A stretch of 64,000 bases of DNA from an uncultured Acetatifactor sp. (GCA_910586485.1 CAJUIA010000007.1:62001-126000); one strand, 5' to 3'. Counted from the first letter of the stretch, positions 17,551 to 25,591 are shown. The notes: generated from the letters alone by a model not told the origin. Program-made: numbers and translations.

Positions 17551-18633
17551 ATGGCTGTAATGAATCCTAATAATTACCACGATGAGCAAAACAAACAAAA
17601 TATCCTGAAAATGCGGGCGGTGCTGGAAACACTCCCTTCCTTCTGCCGTACCTTTTTTCGTGGAATTGAAGAATATACATCCTCCCGCACCAGACTGGCC
17701 TACGCATATGATCTTCGACTTTTTTTTGAATTTTTACACGAAAAGAATCCTGTCTGTGCCCAGACGGAAATCAAAAATTTCCCTCTGGAGGTTTTGGAAC
17801 AGTTGACAAGAATTGACATCGAGGAATATCTGGAATATATGTCTTATTATGAGAAGGATGGCCGGGAAATCACCAACGATGAGCGCGGAAAAGAAAGAAA
17901 GCTGGCTGCACTGCGCAGCTTTTACAATTATTTTTATCAGAGCGAGCTGATCAAAAGCAATCCTGCCTCCTTGGTTCCTATGCCTAAAAAACACGCCAAG
18001 GAAATTATACGTCTGGAGCCCAACGAGGTTGCAATGCTGTTGGACCAGGTGGAGGACGGTACAAAACTGACAAAAAAAGAACTGGAATACCATAAAAAGA
18101 CCAAAATAAGGGACGTAGCACTTTTGACACTGCTGCTGGGAACAGGCATCCGTGTTTCTGAATGTGTGGGACTGGACATTCAGGACGTTAATTTTGACGT
18201 GTGTGGAATAAAAATACGCCGCAAGGGCGGCTACGAGGCCGTTGTATATTTTGGCGAGGAAGTGGAAACCGCTCTTCTGGACTATCTTGAGGAAAGGCAT
18301 CATATGATTCCGGAACAGGGGCACGAAAACGCGCTCTTCCTTTCTCTGCAAAACCGCAGAATGGCTGTGCGCTCCGTAGAAAACCTGGTAAAAAAATATT
18401 CATCCAGAGTCACTACCCTGAAAAAAATCACACCGCATAAGCTGCGGAGTACCTACGGCACCACGCTGTATCAGGAAACCGGCGATATTTATCTGGTGGC
18501 TGATGTGTTAGGCCACAAAGACGTCAATACCACCAGGAAGCATTATGCTGCCCAGGATGACGAAAGGCGCCGCCGGGCAGCCAATGTTGTACGATTGCGG
18601 GAAAAGGGAGCGGACGACATGACTCATTCATAA
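17551..18633 (+). CDS. xerS: tyrosine recombinase, XerS-like
   Basis: 360 residues. The catalytic set is complete: R201 (GIRVSE), K225 (RKGG), H296 and R299 (HKLR), H322 (LGHKD) and Y332 (KHY). The N-terminal SAM-like core-binding domain covers about residues 30-150. Length and layout match XerS, the single recombinase that resolves chromosome dimers in streptococci and related Firmicutes, rather than paired XerC/XerD. GGAGG precedes the start. No phage or transposon genes flank it, so a chromosomal function is more likely than an integrase of a mobile element. Confidence 0.8.
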   Translation: MAVMNPNNYHDEQNKQNILKMRAVLETLPSFCRTFFRGIEEYTSSRTRLAYAYDLRLFFEFLHEKNPVCAQTEIKNFPLEVLEQLTRIDIEEYLEYMSYYEKDGREITNDERGKERKLAALRSFYNYFYQSELIKSNPASLVPMPKKHAKEIIRLEPNEVAMLLDQVEDGTKLTKKELEYHKKTKIRDVALLTLLLGTGIRVSECVGLDIQDVNFDVCGIKIRRKGGYEAVVYFGEEVETALLDYLEERHHMIPEQGHENALFLSLQNRRMAVRSVENLVKKYSSRVTTLKKITPHKLRSTYGTTLYQETGDIYLVADVLGHKDVNTTRKHYAAQDDERRRRAANVVRLREKGADDMTHS

Positions 18634-18664
18634 GTTCTCTGTAATCATGAGTTCTCTGCAAATT

Positions 18665-19483
18665 TCAGATATTACAGTAGCAGCGATCATTTTTACTGTT
18701 TATATATATTTCATGTTCGGATATATTTTCATATTCCGGTAATATGCCCAGTGCATTTCTGATAATGTATTTTCCCGTCAGATTATAATTATCTGCTTCC
18801 GATCCTTTACCGTTTGACAGCTTACCCGTAATCCACCCTCTCCGCAGCAGAGCCAGCAGCCACTCTTTCTTTTGTGCGATTAATGCCTTTACTTTTTCGT
18901 TGTCTACGTCTGTAAAGACCATAAGTAAATAAGTAAGAGGTATTCCTTTTTGAATTGCCGCCTGTCCGGGGCCAAAGGCAAGAAAGGTATCACCCAGGGG
19001 CGACAGCAGCTTATCTATCCATTCCCTGTCATCCGGACATGCTGCAGCAAGCAGCCTCAACACACTGATTCCGGTTATCGTGCATTCCCCCTGCATACAC
19101 GAATTCCCATAGCAGGTGCCTTTCAGCCTGAGGAATGTTTTTTCCACCATATCCTTTACTTTCTCATTTTCAGGCGCATAGCGGAAAAGCAATCTGATAA
19201 TTTCCAGCTCATAATAATTTGCATACAGTATATTCGTTTTTGGCAGAAACCCTTGAACAAGCCGCAGCTTTTTGTTTCCGTTATATGGCGGAATATAATA
19301 GCTCGGATAGATCTTGTCCGTCTCCGGGTTTACCCTCATATGCTTTTTATATTTCCGGATCCCCTCTTCATCATCTATTCCATTTAATAAAACGAATACG
19401 GCTTCCTTTTTCTCTGTATTTGATATTTCTTCACCAAATATTTCTTTTCGATTTAACTCCATAAGAATTTTATATTTATCCAA
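18665..19483 (-). CDS. unknown protein with clustered cysteines
   Basis: 272 residues if begun at the TTG that follows GGAGGTG by six bases; a GTG at 19501 lacks a ribosome site. No signal peptide or membrane segment is seen. The middle holds KGTCYGNSCMQGEC and a helix-rich stretch (TGISVLRLLAAACP, then several amphipathic helices), and the protein ends CYCNI. The Cys pattern (three clustered, two terminal) suggests metal binding or thiol chemistry, and the helical repeats recall alpha/alpha-barrel proteins. I do not recognise the family. It converges with xerS. Confidence 0.6.
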   Translation of the reverse strand: MDKYKILMELNRKEIFGEEISNTEKKEAVFVLLNGIDDEEGIRKYKKHMRVNPETDKIYPSYYIPPYNGNKKLRLVQGFLPKTNILYANYYELEIIRLLFRYAPENEKVKDMVEKTFLRLKGTCYGNSCMQGECTITGISVLRLLAAACPDDREWIDKLLSPLGDTFLAFGPGQAAIQKGIPLTYLLMVFTDVDNEKVKALIAQKKEWLLALLRRGWITGKLSNGKGSEADNYNLTGKYIIRNALGILPEYENISEHEIYINSKNDRCYCNI

Positions 19484-19518
19484 AAGCTGCACCTCCGCCA
19501 CACCGACCGGCCAACACT

Positions 19519-19926
19519 TTAATATATAAATTCCGCAGAATAATAAGGAATGATCAGGCTTTGTCCGGCTTCAAGCTGCCCGTCTGCATCCAGATGATTG
19601 ATGCGTTGTACCTCCGCGATATAACTCTTTCTGTCCTTATAATAATCACTGTCCGCGTACTTACCCGCAATCTCCCACAAGCTCTCTCCCGCTTCCACTG
19701 TAACCTGCTTATAGTATTTAAAGCCGCTGCTTGCATTTGATCTGATAGAGCCATAGGAAATCACGCAGATTAACACCATACATACCGCGGCAAATACGGT
19801 AAGGAAGGCCTTTGCCGTCTTCCGCCTGCGCTCTTTGCGAAGACGCAGGGCGCGCCCATAATACCTGAGCTCTCTGTCACTCATATCCTGAATTTTTACA
19901 AGCTTTTTTCCGGTAGTATTCCTCAT
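19519..19926 (-). CDS. YneA-like LysM protein, probable SOS cell-division inhibitor
   Basis: 135 residues from the ATG preceded by AGGGGGATG; a longer open frame upstream runs through the promoter. A basic cytoplasmic N-terminus (RLRKERRRK) leads into a transmembrane segment at about residues 42-60, then a LysM domain from about 75 to the end (VTVEAGESLWEIAGKYAD and LEAGQSLIIP). YneA in Bacillus blocks division during DNA damage and is repressed by LexA; the architecture and the LexA boxes in its promoter fit. Identity beyond that is inferred. Confidence 0.8.
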   Translation of the reverse strand: MRNTTGKKLVKIQDMSDRELRYYGRALRLRKERRRKTAKAFLTVFAAVCMVLICVISYGSIRSNASSGFKYYKQVTVEAGESLWEIAGKYADSDYYKDRKSYIAEVQRINHLDADGQLEAGQSLIIPYYSAEFIY

Positions 19927-19957
19927 GTTCTCATCCCCCTGTGCGTCCGTATGTTCG

Positions 19958-19969
19958 GAACGTTTGTTC
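19958..19969 (-). promoter_or_regulatory. LexA box 1 of the yneA-like promoter
   Basis: GAACGTTTGTTC on the plus strand is a perfect GAAC-N4-GTTC. It lies just downstream of the -10 element at 19979-19984, in the expected 5' leader. Confidence 0.75.
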
Positions 19970-19978
19970 TGTAAGTGC

Positions 19979-20007
19979 ATTATATTACAAGAACAAATGT
20001 TTGTCAA
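19979..20007 (-). promoter_or_regulatory. perfect consensus sigma-A promoter of the yneA-like gene
   Basis: On the minus strand TTGACA (20007-20002), 17-base spacer, TATAAT (19984-19979). Both hexamers match consensus exactly, which suits a strong promoter held off by a repressor. Confidence 0.85.
19991..20002 (-). promoter_or_regulatory. LexA box 2, inside the promoter spacer
   Basis: GAACAAATGTTT, one mismatch from GAAC-N4-GTTC, between the -35 and -10 elements, where bound LexA would block RNA polymerase. Confidence 0.65.
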
Positions 20008-20016
20008 CAGGAAAGT

Positions 20017-20029
20017 CGAACATATTTTC
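20017..20029 (-). promoter_or_regulatory. LexA-box-like site upstream of the yneA-like promoter
   Basis: CGAACATATTTTC, weaker than boxes 1 and 2 in its right half. Its first 12 bases, with the preceding T, recur exactly at 22615-22627 before lexA. Confidence 0.5.
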
Positions 20030-20069
20030 TATTATTTTCTGTTTCTATATTTTCTGCCGCCTGCAAAAA

Positions 20070-21485
20070 TTATGGCTGCTGATCCGCCGCTTTTTTAACC
20101 TGTAGAAACTTAATTCCCTGCTCTCTGCAGATTTTTCTGATCATGATCACGGCAATGACCGCCGCCAAAATGCCGCTGCAGGTATTACTTACCACCATCA
20201 CAATCCCGACGCTGATATTTCCCAGATTCGTAAACTGCTGCAGTGCCCATAATACCGGGATGCGGAAGACAAACACGCGGCAGAAATTCATAAACAGCGT
20301 GATTTTAGTTTTTCCGAATCCGTAAAGCAGTCCCATCACAGCCGCATTTACACCCAGCGGAACGGCTCCCAGCGCCTCCAGGCGGTAAACCTCCGCTATC
20401 ATTCCTGCAAATTCTTCATTGCCCTTGGCAAACAGCCATGACAGCGGTCCTAAGAAAATCAGTGATAAGGTCATGAAAAAAATTCCGCACAAAACATTAA
20501 CGGCCAGTGTCCACTTGAATGCCGAAAGCGCTCTTTCAGGCTTCCCGGCTCCCAGATTCTGGCTGATAATAGCCGTTCCGCCTTCCTGAAAGCCATTCTG
20601 GGGCATGGTGGTAATTCCTCCGATATTATTGGATATTCCCAGAGCCCCTACTGTCAGAGAATCATAAACGGTGCTCATAGAGTTGACTACCACCTTGCCC
20701 ATTGCAAATGCCGCCTTTTCCACAATTACCGGTATGGAGAGCCCGATCATTGGCTTTACCACCTCCGACTTAAAGGCAATCGCTTTTAGAGAAAAGCCAA
20801 ATACATTTTCGCCCTGGTTCAGGTTAATCACCGCAGCCGTCAGCATTACCAGCTGAGACAAAATGGTCGCAATGGCGATCATGGTCACATCACCCTCCAG
20901 ACCATATACAAACCAGGCTGTCAGGCCAAGCTTTACTACGATTACCGACATGTTCAGATAAAGAATACGCCTGGAATTGCCCCGGACTCTTTCGATGGCG
21001 ATATATACACTGTTAAAAAATGTGATCACCATGGCAACCAGTTCCAGTATAAAATAAGTGCTTCCCTCCGCGATAAACTCTTCGGGCGTGTTCATAAGTC
21101 GAAGAAACTGCGGTGTAAAAGGCGCCAGAAATAATAATATCCCGCCTCCCAGTATGGCACACATGGCAAACAGGGTGCTGACTCTGCGCTTTACCAGTTC
21201 AAACTTTCCGGCCCCGTAAGCTTCACTGATTTTGATGCTGGAGCCCACTGCCAGCCCGCCTCCGATGGCAGAAAGCATCAGATTGATCTGGGACAGATAC
21301 GCCACGGCAGACACCGTAGAATTACCGATGTGGGATGCCATCAACGTATCCAATATCTTAAACAGCTGATTCAGGCTCTGGTAAAGCGCCAGAGGCAGTC
21401 CCAGCTGAAGCACTACCTTTCCCATATGTCCGTTTTGGGCAAACTCTCTGAATTTCTCGTCCTTTTTTGACAAAAATGTCTTCAT
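20070..21485 (-). CDS. MATE family efflux transporter
   Basis: 471 residues with about twelve hydrophobic segments in two homologous halves. The first half shows LGLPLALYQSLNQLFKILDT and SAVAYLSQINLMLSAIGGG; the second PQNGFQEGGTAIISQNLGAG, the conserved loop of this superfamily. These are cation-coupled multidrug or metabolite exporters; the substrate is unknown. An AraC-type regulator is divergent from it across a 186-base gap, a common arrangement for local control. Both genes sit between the yneA-like gene and lexA. Confidence 0.92.
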   Translation of the reverse strand: MKTFLSKKDEKFREFAQNGHMGKVVLQLGLPLALYQSLNQLFKILDTLMASHIGNSTVSAVAYLSQINLMLSAIGGGLAVGSSIKISEAYGAGKFELVKRRVSTLFAMCAILGGGILLFLAPFTPQFLRLMNTPEEFIAEGSTYFILELVAMVITFFNSVYIAIERVRGNSRRILYLNMSVIVVKLGLTAWFVYGLEGDVTMIAIATILSQLVMLTAAVINLNQGENVFGFSLKAIAFKSEVVKPMIGLSIPVIVEKAAFAMGKVVVNSMSTVYDSLTVGALGISNNIGGITTMPQNGFQEGGTAIISQNLGAGKPERALSAFKWTLAVNVLCGIFFMTLSLIFLGPLSWLFAKGNEEFAGMIAEVYRLEALGAVPLGVNAAVMGLLYGFGKTKITLFMNFCRVFVFRIPVLWALQQFTNLGNISVGIVMVVSNTCSGILAAVIAVIMIRKICREQGIKFLQVKKAADQQP

Positions 21486-21578
21486 CGCATTTTCTCCTTA
21501 GCCGTTTCTTATTCTATTTGTTGAAGGTTTCCGCCTTGACTGCTTTCACCGTTTCATGATATAACAAAAATAAGAGTA

Positions 21579-21606
21579 ATTATACCGTTTTTAAGCTGAT
21601 TATCAA
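21579..21606 (-). promoter_or_regulatory. promoter of the MATE gene
   Basis: On the minus strand TTGATA (21606-21601), 16-base spacer, TATAAT (21584-21579), about 95 bases before the MATE start codon. It lies in the divergent region shared with the AraC gene. Confidence 0.5.
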
Positions 21607-21671
21607 GTAATATTACAGAATTTTTGTTTTATCCAAAGCTAAATATATGTTTGAAAAAGGAAGGTGTCCCC

Positions 21672-22592
21672 ATGAGTGTACCGGAAATGAAGTCAGCAGC
21701 TCTATCGGCCCCAAAAGACAAAGCCCTCAGATCGGAGGAAGCATACAAAAATGTGGTAAGTGAATTTATGGTGGAGCGTGCCAGGCGGGCCCAGGCTTTC
21801 TCTATGGAAAAGCCCCATTATCATCCTTATTATGAAATCTATTTCTTAATATCCGGAAGCTGCAGAATGTTCATTGACCACACAATCTACTATCTCTCCG
21901 CCGGGGACATTATCATGCTCCCTCCTGATCGGCTCCATCAGACCGTTTATGGCTCCGGTCAGCCTGCGGAACGATTCACCGCCAACTTTATCCCTTCATA
22001 TATAGATTATTTTGAAGCCCAATGTGAAGGGGAAGGTGCGGCCTCCATTTTTTCAAGACATAAGCTGTCCGTCCCCGCAGAACGGCAGAGCTATGTAAAG
22101 AAGCTTTTTCAGGAGATGGCAAAGGAAACCCTGTCGGCCGACTGCTATTCCAGGATACAGATCAAGAGCCTCCTGTTTCAGCTTCTCACCTTTTTGGGAC
22201 GGTGTCGCGATCTGGACCAGCCTGCGCAGCTGCCGGCCCCGGAAGACGCCGTTATCCAGGAAGCTGCCCAATATATCTACCTTCATCACAGTGAGCCGCT
22301 GACGCTGGAAGCCGTGGCTCAAAACGCCCATATGAGTCCGGCCTGGTTCTCCAGGAAATTTCATAAAACCGTCGGATTAAAGTTTAAGGAATACCTGACA
22401 CATATTCGTCTGGAAAACGCCGAAGAGCTATTGCTCACCACCAACCTGACAGTTACCGAAGTTGCTCTGGCCTGCGGCTTTTCCGACGGTAATTATTTCG
22501 GCGATGCCTTCAAAAAAGTCCGTGGAATGTCTCCACGGGAATTTCGCTTTGCCAGGCATGATGCCGGTCCGTTTTCCGCGGGCGAAGCATAG
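21672..22592 (+). CDS. AraC family transcriptional regulator
   Basis: 306 residues from the ATG of MSVPEMKS, preceded by GGAAGG; a TTG further upstream has no ribosome site. Residues about 40-190 form a cupin sensor domain (HYHPYYEIYFLISG and LSAGDIIMLPPDRLHQT). The C-terminal 100 residues hold two helix-turn-helix units (LTLEAVAQNAHMSPAWFSRKF and VTEVALACGFSDGNYFGDAFKK). It probably controls the divergent MATE pump, which is an inference from position. Confidence 0.9.
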   Translation: MSVPEMKSAALSAPKDKALRSEEAYKNVVSEFMVERARRAQAFSMEKPHYHPYYEIYFLISGSCRMFIDHTIYYLSAGDIIMLPPDRLHQTVYGSGQPAERFTANFIPSYIDYFEAQCEGEGAASIFSRHKLSVPAERQSYVKKLFQEMAKETLSADCYSRIQIKSLLFQLLTFLGRCRDLDQPAQLPAPEDAVIQEAAQYIYLHHSEPLTLEAVAQNAHMSPAWFSRKFHKTVGLKFKEYLTHIRLENAEELLLTTNLTVTEVALACGFSDGNYFGDAFKKVRGMSPREFRFARHDAGPFSAGEA

Positions 22593-22615
22593 TTGTCTGC
22601 ACCTGAAATAATATT

Positions 22616-22628
22616 CGAACATATTTTT
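22616..22628 (+). promoter_or_regulatory. LexA-box-like site upstream of lexA
   Basis: CGAACATATTTTT, GAAC half conserved, other half degenerate, about 20 bases upstream of the -35 element. Confidence 0.45.
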
Positions 22629-22629
22629 G

Positions 22630-22643
22630 GAATATATGTTTGC
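22630..22643 (+). promoter_or_regulatory. LexA box overlapping the lexA -35 element
   Basis: GAATATATGTTTGC, imperfect match to GAAC-N4-GTTC, overlapping the -35 hexamer at 22640-22645. This fits autorepression of lexA. Confidence 0.55.
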
Positions 22644-22668
22644 TTTTTGAATCCTGCTGTGTTACAAT
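22640..22668 (+). promoter_or_regulatory. lexA promoter
   Basis: TTGCTT (22640-22645), 17-base spacer, TACAAT (22663-22668), 43 bases before the ATG. Confidence 0.6.
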
Positions 22669-22711
22669 AAGGATAAATAACAGCAATCGCCGTTTAAGGA
22701 GGACACTGCCA

Positions 22712-23329
22712 ATGGGATTTGGAAAAATTACTGCTAAGCAACAGGAAATTCTTGACTATATTAAAGAAGAGATTCTAAAAAAGGGCTACCCGCCTACCGT
22801 GCGGGAAATTTGTGAGACGGTTAATCTAAAGTCTACTTCTTCCGTTCATTCTCATTTGGAAACTCTGGAAAAGAACGGGTATATCCGTCGGGACCCCACC
22901 AAGCCCAGAGCCATCGAAATCTGTGATGACAGCTTTCAGATGGTACGCACGGAAATGGTCAGCATTCCGGTCATTGGAAACGTTGCCGCCGGTCAGCCTA
23001 TTCTTGCGGAGGAAAATATTCAGGAATATTTTCCCGTCCCCGCCGATGTAGTGCCCAAGGGTGAATCCTTTATTCTCAATGTGCGTGGAGAATCAATGGT
23101 TAATGCCGGCATATTAAGCGGCGACAAGGTCTTTGTAAGCTCCTGCAGTACTGCGGATAACGGTGATATTGTTGTGGCTTTGATTGATGATTCCGCAACG
23201 GTAAAAACCTTTTACAGGGAGAACGGTCACATCCGCCTGCAGCCGGAAAACGACAGCATGGCTCCCATTATTGTAGAAAACTGCCAAATTCTGGGAAAGG
23301 TGTACGGAGTGCTTCGTTTCTTTAAATAA
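22712..23329 (+). CDS. lexA: LexA, SOS repressor
   Basis: 205 residues from the ATG preceded by AAGGAGG; an upstream in-frame start at 22640 would lie inside the promoter. The winged-helix DNA-binding domain occupies about residues 1-70 (YPPTVREICETVNLKSTSSVH). The self-cleavage site is A93-G94 in NVAAGQP, and the catalytic pair is S128 (GESM) and K165 (TVKT). RecA-stimulated self-cleavage derepresses SOS genes. Boxes in its own promoter and in front of the yneA-like gene indicate at least these two targets. Confidence 0.97.
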   Translation: MGFGKITAKQQEILDYIKEEILKKGYPPTVREICETVNLKSTSSVHSHLETLEKNGYIRRDPTKPRAIEICDDSFQMVRTEMVSIPVIGNVAAGQPILAEENIQEYFPVPADVVPKGESFILNVRGESMVNAGILSGDKVFVSSCSTADNGDIVVALIDDSATVKTFYRENGHIRLQPENDSMAPIIVENCQILGKVYGVLRFFK

Positions 23330-23445
23330 ATAAGCTTCTTTCCATAAATGAAAATGAGTTTCTTTCAATAAAATTGAATAAACAGGGGCAAATTGCAGAA
23401 ACTAATACAGCCGGTTCCAGAAACCGTGCAGAATGTGAGGTAGCT

Positions 23446-23664
23446 ATGGGAAATAAATACTTGGACGGCACTGCACTTACCCTTGTTATCGTCGGTGCGT
23501 TGAATTGGCTGCTGATCGGTATCTTTCGCTTTGACCTTGTGGCCTTTATTTTTGGAAACATGAGCTGGGTTTCCAGAATCGTCTACGGCCTTGTAGGGCT
23601 TTGCGGGCTTTATCTCATCAGCTTCTATATGCACCTGGGCAGCCGGAATGAAAAGAATGCCTGA
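23446..23664 (+). CDS. DUF378 family small membrane protein
   Basis: 72 residues starting MGNKYLDGTALTLVIVGALN, with GAGG upstream; an earlier in-frame ATG at 23374 lacks support. Two hydrophobic segments flank a short loop, with the family signature LNWLLIGIFRFDLVAFIFG. Function is unknown. It lies 116 bases after lexA on the same strand and may be cotranscribed with it. Confidence 0.85.
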   Translation: MGNKYLDGTALTLVIVGALNWLLIGIFRFDLVAFIFGNMSWVSRIVYGLVGLCGLYLISFYMHLGSRNEKNA

Positions 23665-23700
23665 CAAAAGTAAGATGAAGGTAAGATGAAGAAAAGAGAG

Positions 23701-23856
23701 CAGGGAGTTTCAACAATATGTTGAAACTCCCTGTCCTTTCAACTAATATGTTGAAACTCCCTGTCCTTTCAACAAATATGTTAAAACTCCCTGTCCTTTC
23801 AACAAATATGTTAAAACTCCCTGTCCTTTCAACTAATACGTTGAAACTCCCTGTCT
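23701..23856. repeat. five-copy 30-bp tandem repeat with a terminator-like hairpin
   Basis: Units begin at 23708 (29 bases), 23737, 23767, 23797 and 23827 (30 bases each). Each contains a small palindrome (CAACNAATATGTTG or a near variant) followed by AACTCCCTGTCC. The first unit pairs with upstream sequence as a perfect 14-base hairpin: CAGGGAGTTTCAAC (23701-23714), 5-base loop, GTTGAAACTCCCTG (23720-23733). The array lies between convergent genes, so it probably began as a bidirectional terminator that expanded. An open frame of 10-residue repeats runs through it but has no ribosome site. Confidence 0.85.
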
Positions 23857-23878
23857 TTTCACCCTGCTATGGTATGAA

Positions 23879-24079
23879 TTACTTCAGCATATCACCTAAT
23901 TCCTTCAGTTCCTTATAGCAGTCCTGACAGTAAATAATTTCCGTACCAAGAATCGTCTCCTTGTACTTTTTGCCTGTCTTTTCTTCACCGCACAGATCGC
24001 AGGTAAAGGGCTTTCCACAGGCGGTCAGAGAAATTACCGTGGTTACCGTCAACAGCAATGCAATCAATTTTTTCTTCAT
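23879..24079 (-). CDS. small lipoprotein with paired CxxC motifs
   Basis: 66 residues. The signal peptide MKKKLIALLLTVTTVIS ends in lipobox LTAC. The mature part is only about 45 residues and carries CDLC and CQDC about 25 residues apart, the pattern of a zinc ribbon or a redox-active metal site. Function is unknown. It lies 119 bases downstream of the TIR protein gene on the same strand and may be cotranscribed. GAGAGG precedes the start. Confidence 0.75.
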   Translation of the reverse strand: MKKKLIALLLTVTTVISLTACGKPFTCDLCGEEKTGKKYKETILGTEIIYCQDCYKELKELGDMLK

Positions 24080-24198
24080 CTTACATACCTCTCCCTCAAA
24101 TAATTTCTTCTCTATTATAACCTCTTTATTACTTTTTGCAACTGTTTTTTCGATAATAAAACAAATTTTAGACGATATTTCTCCATAATTCGAGAGAA

Positions 24199-25575
24199 TC
24201 AGGGCTCCTGCATTTCAAAATAGCTTTTCAGATCAATCATTACCGCAGGTCTGACACCAAATCCCTCCAGACCGGCGTTTGCCTTTCGAATGTTATTGCT
24301 GATTTCATCATTTTCAATTCCATAACCGTTTTCAACCAGATAAACCTTACTGGAATATCCTTCTGCCGGCGTACGCAGCCACCAGCAATACTCCTTTACA
24401 CCGTATTCCGACAGGGAAACCTCATACCATTGACTCAGATCCTGTTCAAGCGCTTCCGCCGTCGGCTCACTTAGTCTGCTCAGACCGGCCTCATCAAACC
24501 AGGCCAGCTCTTCCTCCGACAACAAAAAAACTCTGTCGAGAGTAACAATCTCACCCCCGTCCAATGCGTTTCCCGGCGTATGGCATTCTCGTTCCAGTAA
24601 AACCTTGATTTCCTTGTCCGTAAAACCATTTAAAAAACCGGCCTCGTTCTGATACCCGTTATGATGCTCTGACATTGCGGCAGATATTGGCGCCTGCCCC
24701 TCATAAGCAACTACTTCCGTTTCGGCGTTAAGCCATGCCCGGAGATTGGAATTCTGCCAGCAGCTGTTGCCTCTCACATAAGCCTGAAGCTCCAAATCCT
24801 GGTCAGCCTCCGACTCCCTGCTGATATAATCTCTGCTTTCATCATGATTATACTTGCCGCTCTCGGCCGCATCAAAGGCTTTCATGGTAAGAATATATTT
24901 GGAAATCAGAACTGCCGTCTGCCTGCCATCCTTTTCTTCCAGATACAGTACCCGCCACTCAATGGGTTTCCCAAGGTAGCTCCCTAAAACCAGCGTATCA
25001 CCCGTTTTTATATGGAAACTTTCTGCGGCGCTTCTGATGTTCGGAGGAAATATCCCTGCAGCCTTCAAGCCGATAAGTGATACTGCCAAAACCAGTACCG
25101 CAGCCAGGGCGCCGATCCACATTCTCCGTCGCCCCCTTTTCCCGCCGGCCGCTTTTTTTTCTGTAACATCGCTCTCTTTTTCCACTGTTTGCGTCTGTTC
25201 CAGTTCCCTTGCCGCCGCCAGAATCTCTCCATAACTTTCTCCCCGTTCCCTGCTGAGCCATTGATGGGACATGAGAAAATATTCCAGGGATTTACTCAGT
25301 TCCACATTCTCAAGCTTATAGACCAATAGGGGAATGTTTTTACTGACTGCCCGCTCCACTTCGCGCAATACATGGGGCGAAGTATTGGCGGCTCTGGACA
25401 TTAACAGCACCATGGCCTGGGAGCCATCAATCCCGTTTACGATTTCTTCCGCGTATTCCCGCCCAGAGCGGATGTCCCTGGGAGCAATGAAGCATTTTAT
25501 TTGATTTTGTTCCAACAAACGGCAGATCTCGGCTGCCACCACCGCATCCGATGAGGAATGAGATATAAAAATCAT
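24199..25575 (-). CDS. TIR domain - transmembrane - DUF6273 protein
   Basis: 458 residues. Residues 1-110 are a TIR domain (FISHSSSD, then IAPRDIRSG), with E72 in the helix motif HVLREVERA at the place of the catalytic Glu in NAD-cleaving TIRs. Residues 112-151 form a charged linker ending GKRGRRR, and a membrane segment spans about 152-170. The basic flank predicts TIR inside and the remainder outside. The external part (about 185-458) matches DUF6273-type domains: WRVLYLEE, SNLRAWLN, WWLRTP and FGVRPAV. Bacterial TIRs often act in phage defence or signalling, but that role is inferred here, not shown. Confidence 0.85.
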   Translation of the reverse strand: MIFISHSSSDAVVAAEICRLLEQNQIKCFIAPRDIRSGREYAEEIVNGIDGSQAMVLLMSRAANTSPHVLREVERAVSKNIPLLVYKLENVELSKSLEYFLMSHQWLSRERGESYGEILAAARELEQTQTVEKESDVTEKKAAGGKRGRRRMWIGALAAVLVLAVSLIGLKAAGIFPPNIRSAAESFHIKTGDTLVLGSYLGKPIEWRVLYLEEKDGRQTAVLISKYILTMKAFDAAESGKYNHDESRDYISRESEADQDLELQAYVRGNSCWQNSNLRAWLNAETEVVAYEGQAPISAAMSEHHNGYQNEAGFLNGFTDKEIKVLLERECHTPGNALDGGEIVTLDRVFLLSEEELAWFDEAGLSRLSEPTAEALEQDLSQWYEVSLSEYGVKEYCWWLRTPAEGYSSKVYLVENGYGIENDEISNNIRKANAGLEGFGVRPAVMIDLKSYFEMQEP

Positions 25576-25591
25576 GATTTCATTTTCCTTA

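Noticed and set aside
17551..18633. Integrase of a mobile element
   Set aside because: No phage, conjugation or transposase genes, no tRNA and no att-like repeats are visible nearby.
23701..23856. Possible CRISPR array
   Set aside because: Units are tandem with no unique spacers between them, and no cas genes are present.
23718..23918. 66-residue open frame with 10-residue repeats
   Set aside because: It lies inside the tandem repeat, has no ribosome binding site and is an effect of the 30-base unit being a multiple of three.
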